Source of the DNA: an uncultured Desulfobacteraceae bacterium
Lineage (GTDB): Bacteria; Desulfobacterota; Desulfobacteria; Desulfobacterales; UBA5852
Length of the DNA stretch: 64,000 nucleotides
Assembly: GCA_913060875.1 (NCBI GenBank)
Contig: CAJXSL010000012.1
Coordinates: forward strand, 99,454 to 163,453
Direction of reading: 5' to 3'
Numbering within the stretch: position 1 is the stretch's first letter; every line of letters starts with the position of its first letter. Below are positions 37,186 through 46,170 of this stretch, in pieces. A program made the translations under genes and the position numbers. The notes below the pieces were generated by a model, which saw nothing but the letters and a program-made list of their open reading frames with translations, had not been told where the DNA came from and searched no databases.

Positions 37186-37239
37186 TAGGCCCACCGAAAA
37201 ATTTTGACTTTCCCTCCCGTGGGACTTTAAAACAGTCCT

Positions 37240-37809
37240 ATGCGAACACGGCGGTTTTCCAATGTGATCGGATTCGATGATGCCCCCTTTCCCCGGAACC
37301 ACCGGGGGACGGTCAAGATCGTCGGGACCGTGTTTGCCGATCGACGCCTGGACGGTGTGCTGGTGGGCGAAATCGAAAAGGACGGTTTTGACGCTTCGGC
37401 AAAGTTGGCGGATCTTGTCCGGACTTCGAAATTTTTCCAGCATGCCCGTTTGATCATGCTCCAGGGCATCACCATGGGCGGATTCAATGTGGTCGATGTC
37501 TTCGACCTTCATCATCAGCTGGATCTGCCCATCCTGGTGGTCGCGCGCCACGCCCCGGACATGGACGCCGTTCGCCGGGCCTTGGTCGAGCATCTCCCCG
37601 GCGGCCAGGCGAAATGGGCCGTTCTTGAGTCCCTGGGGGCTATGGAACCGGTGGCGGGGGTTTATGTGCAACGGGTCGGGCTGACCCGGCCCCAGGCGGC
37701 CGAAACCCTGCAGCATTGGGCGATGCACAGCCGGATTCCGGAGCCGCTCCGGTGCGCGCATTTGATTGCCGGGGCACTGGCAACCGGCCAGAGTCGCAAC
37801 CGTCCCTGA
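37240..37809 (+). CDS. DUF99-family protein (endonuclease V-like fold)
   Basis: The 189-residue protein begins RTRRFSNVIGFDDAPFPRNHRGTVKIVGTVFADRRLDGVL, which matches the DUF99 family, found mainly in archaea and related to endonuclease V. It continues with a helix-rich middle (LIMLQGITMGGFNVVDVFDLHHQLDLPILVVARH). Proteins of this family have been linked to DNA nicking at deoxyuridine. The ribosome site is weak. The next gene follows after 30 bases. Confidence 0.85.
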   Translation: MRTRRFSNVIGFDDAPFPRNHRGTVKIVGTVFADRRLDGVLVGEIEKDGFDASAKLADLVRTSKFFQHARLIMLQGITMGGFNVVDVFDLHHQLDLPILVVARHAPDMDAVRRALVEHLPGGQAKWAVLESLGAMEPVAGVYVQRVGLTRPQAAETLQHWAMHSRIPEPLRCAHLIAGALATGQSRNRP

Positions 37810-37839
37810 AACAAATGAATTCATGGAGAATAAAGTTTA

Positions 37840-38295
37840 ATGATGACCGATAGCGCAGCACGGGGTCCGGTTTGCTGCGGCATTGCAATCGCTGCCCGCC
37901 GGGCCGTATTTGTTGTTTTACGCCGGGAGGGGGATCTGGTGCGGGATGTGACCGGCCAGGCAACCCAAATGACGATAAAGGATGAGGACAGCCCTGCGGA
38001 AATCCGCGCCTTCTGCCGCACGGCGCATGCCGTGTTCGACCGCATGCAGCCGGATCGCATCGGGATCGTGCAGCGTAAAAAGAAAGGGCATTTTGCCTCC
38101 GGCGGCACGACCTTCAAGCTTGAAGGCCTGCTTCAGCTTTACCCCCGGACGGATGTCACCCTTGTCGATCCGGTCTTATTGCGGCAATTTGTCAAGGAAC
38201 AGCGCCCTATCCTGACGCCTCGGTTTCAATACCAGAAAGAGGCTTACCTGCTGGCGCTTTATCTGCTGGAGACGCTTGGGCCGAAAGCCGGATGA
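37840..38295 (+). CDS. DUF3010-family protein
   Basis: The 151-residue protein has the ordered motifs of DUF3010: CCGIAIAARRAVFVVLRREGD, MTIKDEDSPAEIRAFCRTAHAVFD, IGIVQRKKKGHFASGGTTFKLEGLLQLYP and FQYQKEAYLLALYLL. The fold resembles an RNase H-like domain. No function is established. It lies closely after the DUF99 gene, so the two may be expressed together. Confidence 0.8.
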   Translation: MMTDSAARGPVCCGIAIAARRAVFVVLRREGDLVRDVTGQATQMTIKDEDSPAEIRAFCRTAHAVFDRMQPDRIGIVQRKKKGHFASGGTTFKLEGLLQLYPRTDVTLVDPVLLRQFVKEQRPILTPRFQYQKEAYLLALYLLETLGPKAG

Positions 38296-38395
38296 CGGCG
38301 GCCGTATTTCGTCCAGGAGGAATTCGTGGTATGGTCATGCTGTCCCGGTGATTTCCATCCATGATATCGACCTGTGGCAGAGGAGGTGGGCGATC

Positions 38396-38797
38396 GTGAA
38401 ACAGTCTATGACCTGGATTTTGGCGATGGCGGTTCTGTTCCTGCCGGGAGGATGCGCCTGGCTCGACTATCAGGAGACCAAGCTTCATTCGGGATCCATA
38501 TATCTGGAGGTCGATGCGGATGCACAGAATTTTGGCTACCAGCGACTGATGATCAACTGCCGCTACCGCGAGCCGGTCAACACGTTTATTCAAACGCATG
38601 GTTTTCCGGATTATATCTATGAATACAACAAGGCCGCTCGGGAGGGCATCCGCCTGTTCTATTTGGAAGAGAACAAAGTGGCGGATTTCCTCGAACAGGG
38701 AATGAGTCCGGATTCCGCCACCCTGATCGAGCATCGCCCGCTGGATTCCTACGAAAAAGCGGAAATCAATGAATATCGGACCCGAAAACCGCTGTAG
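38396..38797 (+). CDS. Putative lipoprotein
   Basis: GTG 38396 has AGGAGG 9 bases upstream. The 133-residue product begins with a signal peptide ending LPGGC, a lipobox, so the mature protein should be lipid-anchored on the cell envelope. The mature part starts AWLDYQETKLHSGSIYLEVDADAQNFG and ends in a polar helix (DSYEKAEINEYRTRKPL). No family recognised. Confidence 0.75.
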   Translation: MKQSMTWILAMAVLFLPGGCAWLDYQETKLHSGSIYLEVDADAQNFGYQRLMINCRYREPVNTFIQTHGFPDYIYEYNKAAREGIRLFYLEENKVADFLEQGMSPDSATLIEHRPLDSYEKAEINEYRTRKPL

Positions 38798-38884
38798 CGC
38801 GTGCGCTAAAGCCGTTCTCCGGAATCGTTCCCCAAGACCCTGATGGTATTCGTCATGGCAATGGGGCTCCCGTGCCCGCATTGG

Positions 38885-39511
38885 CTATGGCGACCCTAAA
38901 TAGCGCCACCCTTCCTTCAAAAAAAGCCCCGCAAATATCAGGAGCAGGACACCCAGCGTGCGGATAATCCAGATGTAAGGCCGGCTGTGCAAAAAACGGC
39001 GGGACCGTCCCACCACAACGGCGACGAGAATTTTGGACCCCACCAGACACCCATAGAAAAGGGCCAGAAACAGGGCGGCGGAAAGGATACCGGATCGCGC
39101 GGCTTTGAAGATCAGGGGGCTGCCCACGGTCAGCCAGAAAACGTAGGGATTCGGGTTCAGCAGGTTGGCGATGATGCCCGTGCGCAGGGGGGAGGACCGC
39201 CGGCCTGCGGTAGTGCTTGCGACCCCTCTGAATTGGATATTTTGAACCCCCATCCAGGCAATGTAACATCCTCCCAGCAAAGCCACGATGCCGACAAATG
39301 TCATGGCATGGGCAAACGTGGCCAGCAGAAAGAGGCTGCCGATGATAATGGGGGCGTCGGTGAGCAGGGGCGCGACGGCGATCCTGAGGCCGGCGGGTAC
39401 GCCTTGCTTGAGGGTTTCCGTGATGACGAGTGTCATCAGCGGACCGGGGGAAAGCCCGGCGCTCAGGCCGAAAACAAGGGCGGTCGTGAAGATGCCGGAG
39501 GTTCCCATCAT
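38885..39511 (-). CDS. LysE/RhtB-family amino-acid exporter
   Basis: The 208-residue protein has six predicted membrane helices and the family start ALVFGLSAGLSPGPLMTLVITETLKQGVPAGLRIAVAPLLTD, with the conserved GxSPGP motif. It is coupled to coaE by ATGA overlap and closes the operon. It is likely an exporter of an amino acid or similar metabolite; the substrate is unknown. Confidence 0.88.
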   Translation of the reverse strand: MMGTSGIFTTALVFGLSAGLSPGPLMTLVITETLKQGVPAGLRIAVAPLLTDAPIIIGSLFLLATFAHAMTFVGIVALLGGCYIAWMGVQNIQFRGVASTTAGRRSSPLRTGIIANLLNPNPYVFWLTVGSPLIFKAARSGILSAALFLALFYGCLVGSKILVAVVVGRSRRFLHSRPYIWIIRTLGVLLLIFAGLFLKEGWRYLGSP

Positions 39512-40167
39512 GGCGGGGACGGCCGGCCGGAAGGGGGCGGGGCCGGCGCACCGGACAGGATGCGTCGATAAACGGCAAGCACCTGTCGGCGGGTGGCGTC
39601 CTGTTCGCCGCTATTGTCGATGATGTAGTGGGCGTGCGCCCGTTTGTCATCGATGGGCATTTGGGACCGAATGCGGGCGGCCGCATCGGCGGCACTCAAC
39701 CCGTCCCGCCGCATGAGTCGCTCCTTCTGCACGCTTGCCGGAACGTGGACCAAAATGACGATGGGCAGGGTGGCATGCAGGCCGGATTCGATCAGAAGGG
39801 GAACGTCCATGATCACCAGATCGTCGGGATGTTCTTCGGCCAGCTGCTGGATTTCCTGTGCCATGGATTCAAAAACCCGGGGATGGACAATCCGGTTCAG
39901 GGCACTCTTGGCTTCCGTATCGTTGAAGACAATGTCCCCCAGCGCGTCCCGGTCGATTTCCCCATCCGGCTTCAGTATGGTTTCCCCGAAATGCGCGGCG
40001 ATATCGTGCCAGGCCGGTTGGCCTTTCTGTACGACCTGGTGGGCGATGCGGTCCGCATCGACGATGCGGGCACCGGCTTCGGCCAGCATGCCCGCCACGG
40101 TGGATTTCCCCGAGGCAATACCGCCGGTAAGCCCGGCAATGATCTGATGAGCGGTTTCAGGCACCAT
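39508..40167 (-). CDS. coaE: Dephospho-CoA kinase
   Basis: ATG 40167 gives 219 residues; the frame continues upstream into the neighbouring gene. Walker A is GLTGGIASGKSTVAGML, followed by ARIVDADRIAHQVVQKG and later HPDDLVIMDVPLLIESGLH, the CoaE signature. It phosphorylates dephospho-CoA to CoA in the last step of CoA synthesis. It overlaps the P-loop kinase gene by 11 bases and the LysE gene by 4, so three genes are translated as one unit. Confidence 0.95.
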   Translation of the reverse strand: MVPETAHQIIAGLTGGIASGKSTVAGMLAEAGARIVDADRIAHQVVQKGQPAWHDIAAHFGETILKPDGEIDRDALGDIVFNDTEAKSALNRIVHPRVFESMAQEIQQLAEEHPDDLVIMDVPLLIESGLHATLPIVILVHVPASVQKERLMRRDGLSAADAAARIRSQMPIDDKRAHAHYIIDNSGEQDATRRQVLAVYRRILSGAPAPPPSGRPSPP

Positions 40168-40816
40168 GGGGCGACGGTCTCCGTTCCAGAAAAGAAGCGA
40201 CAGGTTCCAGTAGCGTAGCGGCTTCCAGGGTCCGTCCGGGTGTTGGATCCCACTGGATTTCCAGGTGGGCATATTGTTGGTAGCGGGTTTCGCGGTCCGC
40301 CAGGAGGTCGGCATAACAGCGTTTGAGGGCGGCCTGGTCATCTTCCCCGGTTTTTTTGCGGTAATGCTGTTGCCATAAGACCGGGCGGGGGTTTTCAACA
40401 TAGGCCCGGTGCAGCGCCTGGCGATAGGCGGTGGAAGTGGAAAGATAGACGACCACGGTTTGCTGCCGCAATCGTTGCCGAATGGCGGCACCCGTGTAGA
40501 TAACACTGCCCGTGGTATCGATGACCACGGGTGCGGCGTCGTCCGCCGGGCGGGTTTCAAGCTCGGTCAGGAACTGGTCCATAACCGATTTTTCATGGTC
40601 CAGATAGAGCGCCTCCCGCCGGGCAAAATCGGTTTCAAAGGGAAATCCCATCCAGCGCCCGATCAGATCCAGGGAGCCCGAGGGCAATTCGCCCGCTTGG
40701 ACAAGGCGGCGGCCGATATGGTTGTCGCAGCCCATATGCTGAAATCCGTGGCGGGAAAGAACGGAAGACCAGAGGGACTTTCCGGAACCCGACATGCCGA
40801 TCAGTGTGATGCGCAT
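40157..40816 (-). CDS. P-loop kinase, shikimate kinase-like
   Basis: ATG 40816 gives 219 residues. A Walker A loop GMSGSGKSLW lies at residues 7-16, then the substrate region CDNHIGRRLVQAGELP and a Walker B-like VVIDTTGSVIY. The C-terminal half has a lid region (RQTVVVYLSTSTAYRQALH). The fold resembles shikimate kinase, but the acceptor-binding residues differ, so the substrate is uncertain. It is in an operon with coaE and the lipoprotein gene upstream. Confidence 0.75.
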   Translation of the reverse strand: MRITLIGMSGSGKSLWSSVLSRHGFQHMGCDNHIGRRLVQAGELPSGSLDLIGRWMGFPFETDFARREALYLDHEKSVMDQFLTELETRPADDAAPVVIDTTGSVIYTGAAIRQRLRQQTVVVYLSTSTAYRQALHRAYVENPRPVLWQQHYRKKTGEDDQAALKRCYADLLADRETRYQQYAHLEIQWDPTPGRTLEAATLLEPVASFLERRPSPHGA

Positions 40817-40820
40817 GGGC

Positions 40821-41507
40821 CTAGTCCGCCGTTGCGGGGAATTGCTGCATGACCTGCTCGATACCGAAACGGGCAAGCTCTTCGGCCGACAGCCAGCGTG
40901 CGCCTTTCTCGAAAAAATTTCCGGCATTGAGCAGGTCGTTCGCCAAGGCTTGCTGGGTGCGGTCGAATCGCCCCCGCCAGACGCGGCGGCCGTTGTCCAC
41001 TTGCAGCAGATAGACGGTAAAGGCCACCGAAGCGCCCGCATCCGGAGTGCGTTCCCGGTAGCGCCATACCGATCCGAGCATCACGTGATCGGCCCCCATG
41101 GCCCGTCCGAAACGCTGGGCCAATTGGCGGGGGGTGTCCACGGTGCGGTTCTGGGGCAAGTCCTCATAAAAGGCCGTGGCACGGGCCAGCGGCAGGACTT
41201 TGTCATCCAGTTGGCGTTCCAAGGCGCGCTGCATCTGGCGTGTCAGGGCATTCTCGGCGCCGCTTCCCAGTTCGTTGACCTCCTGGCAGAATTCCATCAT
41301 GGTGCAGTCTATGGCCGGTCGCACCTGGTCATCGGCATTCAGGGCGGTGTTGCCGGGAAGAAACGGCATGACGGCGACGCGTCGCAGTTTGACCACGTCA
41401 TAGCCGGTTAAGGTCTGGGTGTTGGGCGCTGTGGCGCGGCAGGCGGAAAGCGCCCCCAAGAGGCTGATACCAACGGTGAGGGCAACGGCCGTTTTTTTGA
41501 AGTGCAT
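40821..41507 (-). CDS. Putative lipoprotein of unknown function
   Basis: The 228-residue protein has a signal peptide ending LGALSAC, a lipobox. Its mature domain is alpha/beta with YDVVKLRRVAVMPFLPGN, RQLAQRFGRAMGADHVMLGSVWRYRER and VAFTVYLLQVDNGRRVWRGRFDRTQQALAND. The last resembles CsgG- and TolB-like outer-membrane assembly proteins, which share the GADHVMLGSV-style strand and WRG motif. AAGGA lies upstream. It begins the coaE operon. Confidence 0.72.
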   Translation of the reverse strand: MHFKKTAVALTVGISLLGALSACRATAPNTQTLTGYDVVKLRRVAVMPFLPGNTALNADDQVRPAIDCTMMEFCQEVNELGSGAENALTRQMQRALERQLDDKVLPLARATAFYEDLPQNRTVDTPRQLAQRFGRAMGADHVMLGSVWRYRERTPDAGASVAFTVYLLQVDNGRRVWRGRFDRTQQALANDLLNAGNFFEKGARWLSAEELARFGIEQVMQQFPATAD

Positions 41508-41546
41508 GCGGGAGTCCTTTGTTGGGTGACCCTTTGGGGCCGGCCT

Positions 41547-41576
41547 AACCCGGATATTTCATGAAATATTCGGGCT
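41547..41576. repeat. Dispersed 30-bp palindromic repeat, copy 2
   Basis: This is the second copy of the unit at 17966-17995: AACCCGG, palindrome ATATTTCATGAAATAT, TCGGGCT. The two differing bases restore symmetry (GGATATTT against AAATATTC), as expected for a hairpin under selection. This copy lies 40 bases upstream of the lipoprotein gene. Confidence 0.75.
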
Positions 41577-41733
41577 AAATGGGCGCTACCTTACCGTGTT
41601 GGCAGCGATCGATCAAGAGACAGGTGAATTGACTAATGGGTTTTTCAGTATAAGGCGGCGGCGATCCCATGCCGGTTTTTTTGCGAACGGGGTCTCGCGC
41701 AGGGGTTAGAAACCATCACATTTTAGCCGGTTT

Positions 41734-42063
41734 CTAATCGAAGGGTTCGCCCCGCCCCATGGGACGGTGGAAGGTGTAATCAATGGTGTCGCCGAGAAGG
41801 CTCTGGTAGGTTTCCTGCTCATTCCCGGCGGCTTTGGCAAAAGGGTAACTGAGGCCGTAGACCAGCCCCATGACGGGGATCATGACCAATCCCACCGGTC
41901 GCAGGATCAGTGCGTCGGCGGTGACATTCATGGGATTCGGCGGGGGCGTGCGGGGTTCTTTGAATTGATCGTCGCTCCAGGTTGTCCCGGCCCCCACAAT
42001 GACACTTACCAGGATGCTGACGAGAATGATGGCGGCCCATGGCCGTTTGGCGGTTCGGTGCAT
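41734..42063 (-). CDS. Small membrane or exported protein of unknown function
   Basis: From ATG 42063 (GGGGAGA 7 bases upstream) the protein has 109 residues. A membrane segment IILVSILVSVIVGAGT lies near the N-terminus and is probably a signal anchor; a second hydrophobic stretch is VGLVMIPVMGLVYGLSYPFA. The rest is polar (NEQETYQSLLGDTIDYTFHRPM). A 9-bp inverted repeat (TTAGAAACC/GGTTTCTAA, 41706-41737) overlaps its stop codon. No family recognised. Confidence 0.65.
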   Translation of the reverse strand: MHRTAKRPWAAIILVSILVSVIVGAGTTWSDDQFKEPRTPPPNPMNVTADALILRPVGLVMIPVMGLVYGLSYPFAKAAGNEQETYQSLLGDTIDYTFHRPMGRGEPFD

Positions 42064-42105
42064 GGCATTGTCTCCCCGGCGGCATTCGGAGTTGCACACC
42101 CGTGA

Positions 42106-42450
42106 TCAAGTTTGATGATAACGGGCATTTGTCGGTACATAATAAACGAGGTTGCGCGAAACCAGAACCCGATTGAATTCGGATTGATTGTGGACGCTTG
42201 GTTCCAGGGACCAGGGCATTTTCGAAATCGGCGAAAACGGCACTTTCAACGCTGCCCGTGGCAGATGACGGCCGCATTGGCAGCAAACACAGGTACGGGC
42301 ATGCAGCCGGCAATAGAACCACACCAAGCTCCAGAGGCCGCAGGTGGCCAGGGTCAGGGCGAGGTGTAGCAGGTCGCCTTTTGCCGCGCAGGCCATCATG
42401 ATTTCTTCCCCGCAATAGGGGCAATAGCCGGGACCGGTTATCACTCTCAT
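42106..42450 (-). CDS. Zinc-ribbon membrane protein (LITAF-like layout)
   Basis: The 114-residue protein has CPYCGE at residues 10-15, a hydrophobic segment LALTLATCGLWSLVWFYC, then CVCCQCG at about 54-60. This C-x2-C, hydrophobic, C-x2-C layout is that of LITAF-like zinc ribbons that sit on a membrane surface. The tail is long and polar. GGAGA lies upstream. Function unknown. Confidence 0.7.
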   Translation of the reverse strand: MRVITGPGYCPYCGEEIMMACAAKGDLLHLALTLATCGLWSLVWFYCRLHARTCVCCQCGRHLPRAALKVPFSPISKMPWSLEPSVHNQSEFNRVLVSRNLVYYVPTNARYHQT

Positions 42451-42589
42451 GGCGGTCTCCTTGGTGAGAGCATTCCTTCATATGGTGTAAAAAAAATATA
42501 ATGAATTCCAGGGGGAAAGTCAAAAGAAGGTTTGCCCGTGTAGACGGATTCCGGCTTCTTTGGCAGCCTCCCGAATGCCGCCGCCGTAT

Positions 42590-44911
42590 TTAGCGAAGGT
42601 CCTTGATATACCGTAAAAGCGTGGGATTGGTGCAAACTTCGTAATAGTAGCGCCCGGTGTTGCCCGTTACCTTGAGATCGCTCAGCCTGATGATCGGCAA
42701 GGGCGCCTGGCGAATGACCAGTTGGTGGGACGTGCCGGAAACCGTCGGGTATTTACCCACAAAGAGCTGGTGCGACTCCCCTTCGGCTCCCGGTGCTTGC
42801 AGGTCGAGTTTTTCCATCTGGATTTCTTTTTGCAGCTTTTCGAAGGCATCGTCGCTTAATTCGATGCCGTTGACATTATAGCGGATATATTGTCCCGCGG
42901 CGGCATTTCGGTCGGCTTCCGCGATTTCATAGACAAACACATTGAAAGGGGATTGCTTCAGGGCGGTTTGCTCCCGCAGGGGCTTGAAGCATCCCGAAAG
43001 ACGGTCGGCCTGGTTGATGGCCGGCGAGATCATGATGCGGTTGTCGGCGTCGAAAAAAAAGGTTGGTGCGCTGGCCGCGTAGCTGATGCCAATGCCGATC
43101 TCCAGAAGCGGTAAACGGGAGGCGACATTTTTGCGATTATAGCGCTGTACGATCAGCAGTGTATTCATGGCCAGGCCGCAGGCCCGGGCAACGCTGTACC
43201 AGTTCTGCGGTTGGTTTTCATGTTCGAATATGGAGAGGATGATTGCGTCGCCTTCGATAAATTCCTTGAAAGCCCCGAAGCGTGACAGGATGCCGGTGAT
43301 CGGATCGAAAAAATTCAAACTGAAATTGGTGGCCGGGTTCATACCCTGGGCTTTCATTTCATTCACGATGCCCGTGGAACCCCTGACATCCGCCTTCATG
43401 ACGGTGTGGCTGATGATGGGCATTTCATCGGGTTTCTGTTCATTGGGGAGCAGAAATTCATAGAGGGAGTTGTTGGCCCGGGAGAGTTTGAGAAACGTGT
43501 CATCGTTGACAAAGTTGATATACGAGATGGCATGACTGACCATGTTGTAATTGCATAAATCGCGATGATAGCGGGCAAAGGTTTTCACAAAATCAAGCAG
43601 GATTTCCATTTTCTGCTGACGGGGGAGCCAGCGGATGCGTGACAGGCAGTTGCGAATCGGCTGGAGGGAATATTCTTCGCCGTAGTTTTTCTTGATGCGT
43701 TTGAGTTTGGCCCGGATCGGTTTGCGTGACTTGCGGTCGACGATGTACTGGAGCAGCTCGTGCGGTGTCAGGGGCGGGCAGTAGTTATCGCAAAAGGCTT
43801 TCATCTCCTCGGTTGCCACCACGATGTGGGTCAGCTCCCGGGCATTGAACGTTTTTATCAACGCCGTCAGCAGGCGTTTTTGCTTGCGGGCGACCTGTTT
43901 GAGCTTGCGGATGCGTATTTTATCCTTGGCCTGTCGCTTATCCCGCCGGAGCATCTGGTCGGTCCGGTAGAAATTAAACAGCGCATCCATGTTGGTTTCC
44001 TGTTTGATCCAGTCGGTATAATTCGCAACGTTGTTGCCGGCGGTCATATCCCGGGAGGCCTGTTCGCCGGGCGGGTTGGTCGGCTCCTCATCATTTGCCG
44101 GCGGCGTTGCGGCTGATGTCGGCTGACCGTCCTGGCTGGCCAGGAAATCGTTGAGGGCATCCAGAAACGCTTCGTACTGATTGACGTCTTCCCGTCGACT
44201 GCCGAGCAATACATATTCTCCCATCAGAAAAGCATCCTGGGTGGGATTTTCGGCGTGCAGAAGCGGGTTGGCAAAAAAATCCTCGGGCAACACGGCTTCC
44301 GGGCCGAAATGCAGGGTATAGAGATCGTTCATGCTTTCCTGAAGAACGTCTGTCAGGTAGCGAAACAGCCTTGCATTGGCACTGCGGATGGTGGTGTCCC
44401 GATTGCGGGTCAGAATTTGAAGGCATTCCTGCAGGTGTTTGACCTGGTCTTGGTTGTAGGCCATCTCCTGGCGCCAGATCTGGTTGTTCACATGCTGCAG
44501 GCAGGCCTTATAGCGGTCGTTGACCGCTTCTTTGAAGACTACGGCAAGGGCGGCTTTGGCCAGAAACAGCACCTGGGATTCGTTGTCCAACTTGGCCTGT
44601 TTAATGGCATCGGTGATAATATCGCGGCAAAGGCCCTTGAACTCCTTTTCGCCGCGATACCAGTTGAAGCCGTTCTCATAGTCGGGCAGATCGGCCACAC
44701 CGGAAATGCGGCCGATCAGTTGAAGCGCCATCCGCCGGGTGGCCTTGATAAACCCCGGGCTGAGGTGGATGTCATAGCGAAGGTTATCGACACCGAGCTT
44801 GAGCCGCTCGAGGCCGAAGCCATGCCGGTAGGGCTTGAGGGGGATACCGGCGAATTTTTGGGGCTGCATGGAATCGGAAACCGCCATAAGGAACTCTGCC
44901 AGCCTGATCAC
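42590..44911 (-). CDS. 773-residue protein with divergent class III nucleotidyl-cyclase-like domain
   Basis: The N-terminal 420 residues are helical and unrecognised. At about 500-660 the class III cyclase plan appears: KADVRGSTGIVNEM (first metal Asp), FKEFIEGDAIILSIFEHENQP (second metal Asp), EIGIGISYAASAPTFFF, then ISPAINQADRLSG with Asn and Arg in the N-x3-R positions that hold the transition state. The adenine-recognising Lys is replaced, so the substrate may differ or activity may be lost. GTG 44911 is used; ATG 44887 is an alternative. Confidence 0.7.
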   Translation of the reverse strand: MIRLAEFLMAVSDSMQPQKFAGIPLKPYRHGFGLERLKLGVDNLRYDIHLSPGFIKATRRMALQLIGRISGVADLPDYENGFNWYRGEKEFKGLCRDIITDAIKQAKLDNESQVLFLAKAALAVVFKEAVNDRYKACLQHVNNQIWRQEMAYNQDQVKHLQECLQILTRNRDTTIRSANARLFRYLTDVLQESMNDLYTLHFGPEAVLPEDFFANPLLHAENPTQDAFLMGEYVLLGSRREDVNQYEAFLDALNDFLASQDGQPTSAATPPANDEEPTNPPGEQASRDMTAGNNVANYTDWIKQETNMDALFNFYRTDQMLRRDKRQAKDKIRIRKLKQVARKQKRLLTALIKTFNARELTHIVVATEEMKAFCDNYCPPLTPHELLQYIVDRKSRKPIRAKLKRIKKNYGEEYSLQPIRNCLSRIRWLPRQQKMEILLDFVKTFARYHRDLCNYNMVSHAISYINFVNDDTFLKLSRANNSLYEFLLPNEQKPDEMPIISHTVMKADVRGSTGIVNEMKAQGMNPATNFSLNFFDPITGILSRFGAFKEFIEGDAIILSIFEHENQPQNWYSVARACGLAMNTLLIVQRYNRKNVASRLPLLEIGIGISYAASAPTFFFDADNRIMISPAINQADRLSGCFKPLREQTALKQSPFNVFVYEIAEADRNAAAGQYIRYNVNGIELSDDAFEKLQKEIQMEKLDLQAPGAEGESHQLFVGKYPTVSGTSHQLVIRQAPLPIIRLSDLKVTGNTGRYYYEVCTNPTLLRYIKDLR

Positions 44912-45080
44912 TTAATTATTTCAAGTAGTTTAGTTTATCGGGGCACCGATGGCCTGTCAATGATATTATCCGGATACGCCCCCTGGTGGCCCGGTCCTGT
45001 CGCTTGATTTTGTGCTCGGGAGGCGGGTGTGGTATCTCAGAAGACCGTTTAGCATTTGCCCTTGGAAGGGAACTTTAGCC

Positions 45081-46100
45081 ATGCTGCTGATCGACAATCG
45101 ATCCGAAAAAAACGCGGTGGTCAATCTGGCCCTGGAAGAGTTTCTGATGGGATTCCCATCGGGGGAGGAGGCGATCCTTCTCCTTTATGTCAATGATCCG
45201 GCCGTGGTGATCGGCCGGAATCAAATCCCCTACGTGGAAGCCAACCTGCAACGATTGCAGCAAAAACAGGTTCTCCTCGTTCGACGCCTGTCAGGCGGCG
45301 GGACCGTTTACCAAGATTCGGGGAATGTGAATTTCAGCCTGATCGAACCCCGGGGGAAGCGCCCGTTCGTGTCGCCCGGCGAGGCGTTGCGGCCTGTGCA
45401 GACCTGTTTGCGGGCGCTGGGGCTGCCAGTGCAGATGAGCAAGCGCTACGATTTGCTGCTGGAGGGCATGAAAATCACCGGCACCGCCCAATATCGTGCC
45501 CAGGGGAAATGTCTCACCCACGGCACGCTTCTCGTTTCGGCCGATCTGAACAGACTGCGCCGCCTGCTGGTGCCGGACAGCGATGTGCCGTTTTTCCGGG
45601 GGCGGCCGTCTGTCCCCAGTCCGGTGACGAATGTGATCGAATTTCAGCCTGAATTGACGGTTGATAAGGTTTGCCGCGCCCTGATCCCGGCCTTTGCATC
45701 AGTTCACGGCCGCACAAATCCCCTGGCACTGCAGTCCGCGGATTGGACCGCAGTGCGACGGTTGGCTGCATCCAAGTATTGCTCCTGGGAGTGGACCGTG
45801 GGGCGCTCCCCGGAATTCAGCATCCGTCGCAAAGCGGTGTTTTCCTGGGGGCCTTGCGAGGCGCTGATTGGAGTCCGGCGGGGGATTATCGGTGGCGTCG
45901 ACCTGGTGCTGCCGGATGGCGCGCCCCCGGGACTGGATCGGCTCAGGGAGGGTCTTGAAGGCCGGTGCTACCGAACGGATGATGTGGCCGCTGGTATCCG
46001 GGAGACTGGTCTCCCCGAACATGTCTCCGGAGACGCTGCGTATTTATCCGAATGGTTGTGTGCGCCAGGCGCCTTAGGGGGAGTGTCCTCGCCGGTCTGA
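45081..46100 (+). CDS. lplA: Lipoate-protein ligase A
   Basis: From ATG 45081 (AAGGGA upstream) the enzyme has 339 residues. The catalytic motifs are RRLSGGGTVYQDSGNVNFSLI and the lipoyl-AMP-binding Lys131 in GMKITGTAQYRAQGKCLTHGTLLV. The C-terminal accessory domain follows. It attaches exogenous lipoate to the lipoyl Lys of E2 proteins. Two such E2 genes lie downstream at 52.9 and 62.5 kb, each with a Lys43 lipoylation site. The gene is convergent with fumC. Confidence 0.93.
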   Translation: MLLIDNRSEKNAVVNLALEEFLMGFPSGEEAILLLYVNDPAVVIGRNQIPYVEANLQRLQQKQVLLVRRLSGGGTVYQDSGNVNFSLIEPRGKRPFVSPGEALRPVQTCLRALGLPVQMSKRYDLLLEGMKITGTAQYRAQGKCLTHGTLLVSADLNRLRRLLVPDSDVPFFRGRPSVPSPVTNVIEFQPELTVDKVCRALIPAFASVHGRTNPLALQSADWTAVRRLAASKYCSWEWTVGRSPEFSIRRKAVFSWGPCEALIGVRRGIIGGVDLVLPDGAPPGLDRLREGLEGRCYRTDDVAAGIRETGLPEHVSGDAAYLSEWLCAPGALGGVSSPV

Positions 46101-46120
46101 ACGGGGGATAGGCCTAAATC

Positions 46121-46158
46121 CGTGACGAGTTGGATGACCACTGCCTGGACCCGTCACG
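46121..46158. terminator. Inverted repeat between convergent lplA and fumC
   Basis: CGTGACG (46121-46127) and CGTCACG (46152-46158) are perfect 7-bp inverted arms with a 24-base loop in the 70-base gap. There is no T-run, so function as a shared terminator is only plausible. Confidence 0.4.
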
Positions 46159-46170
46159 CTTTGCTTGGCT

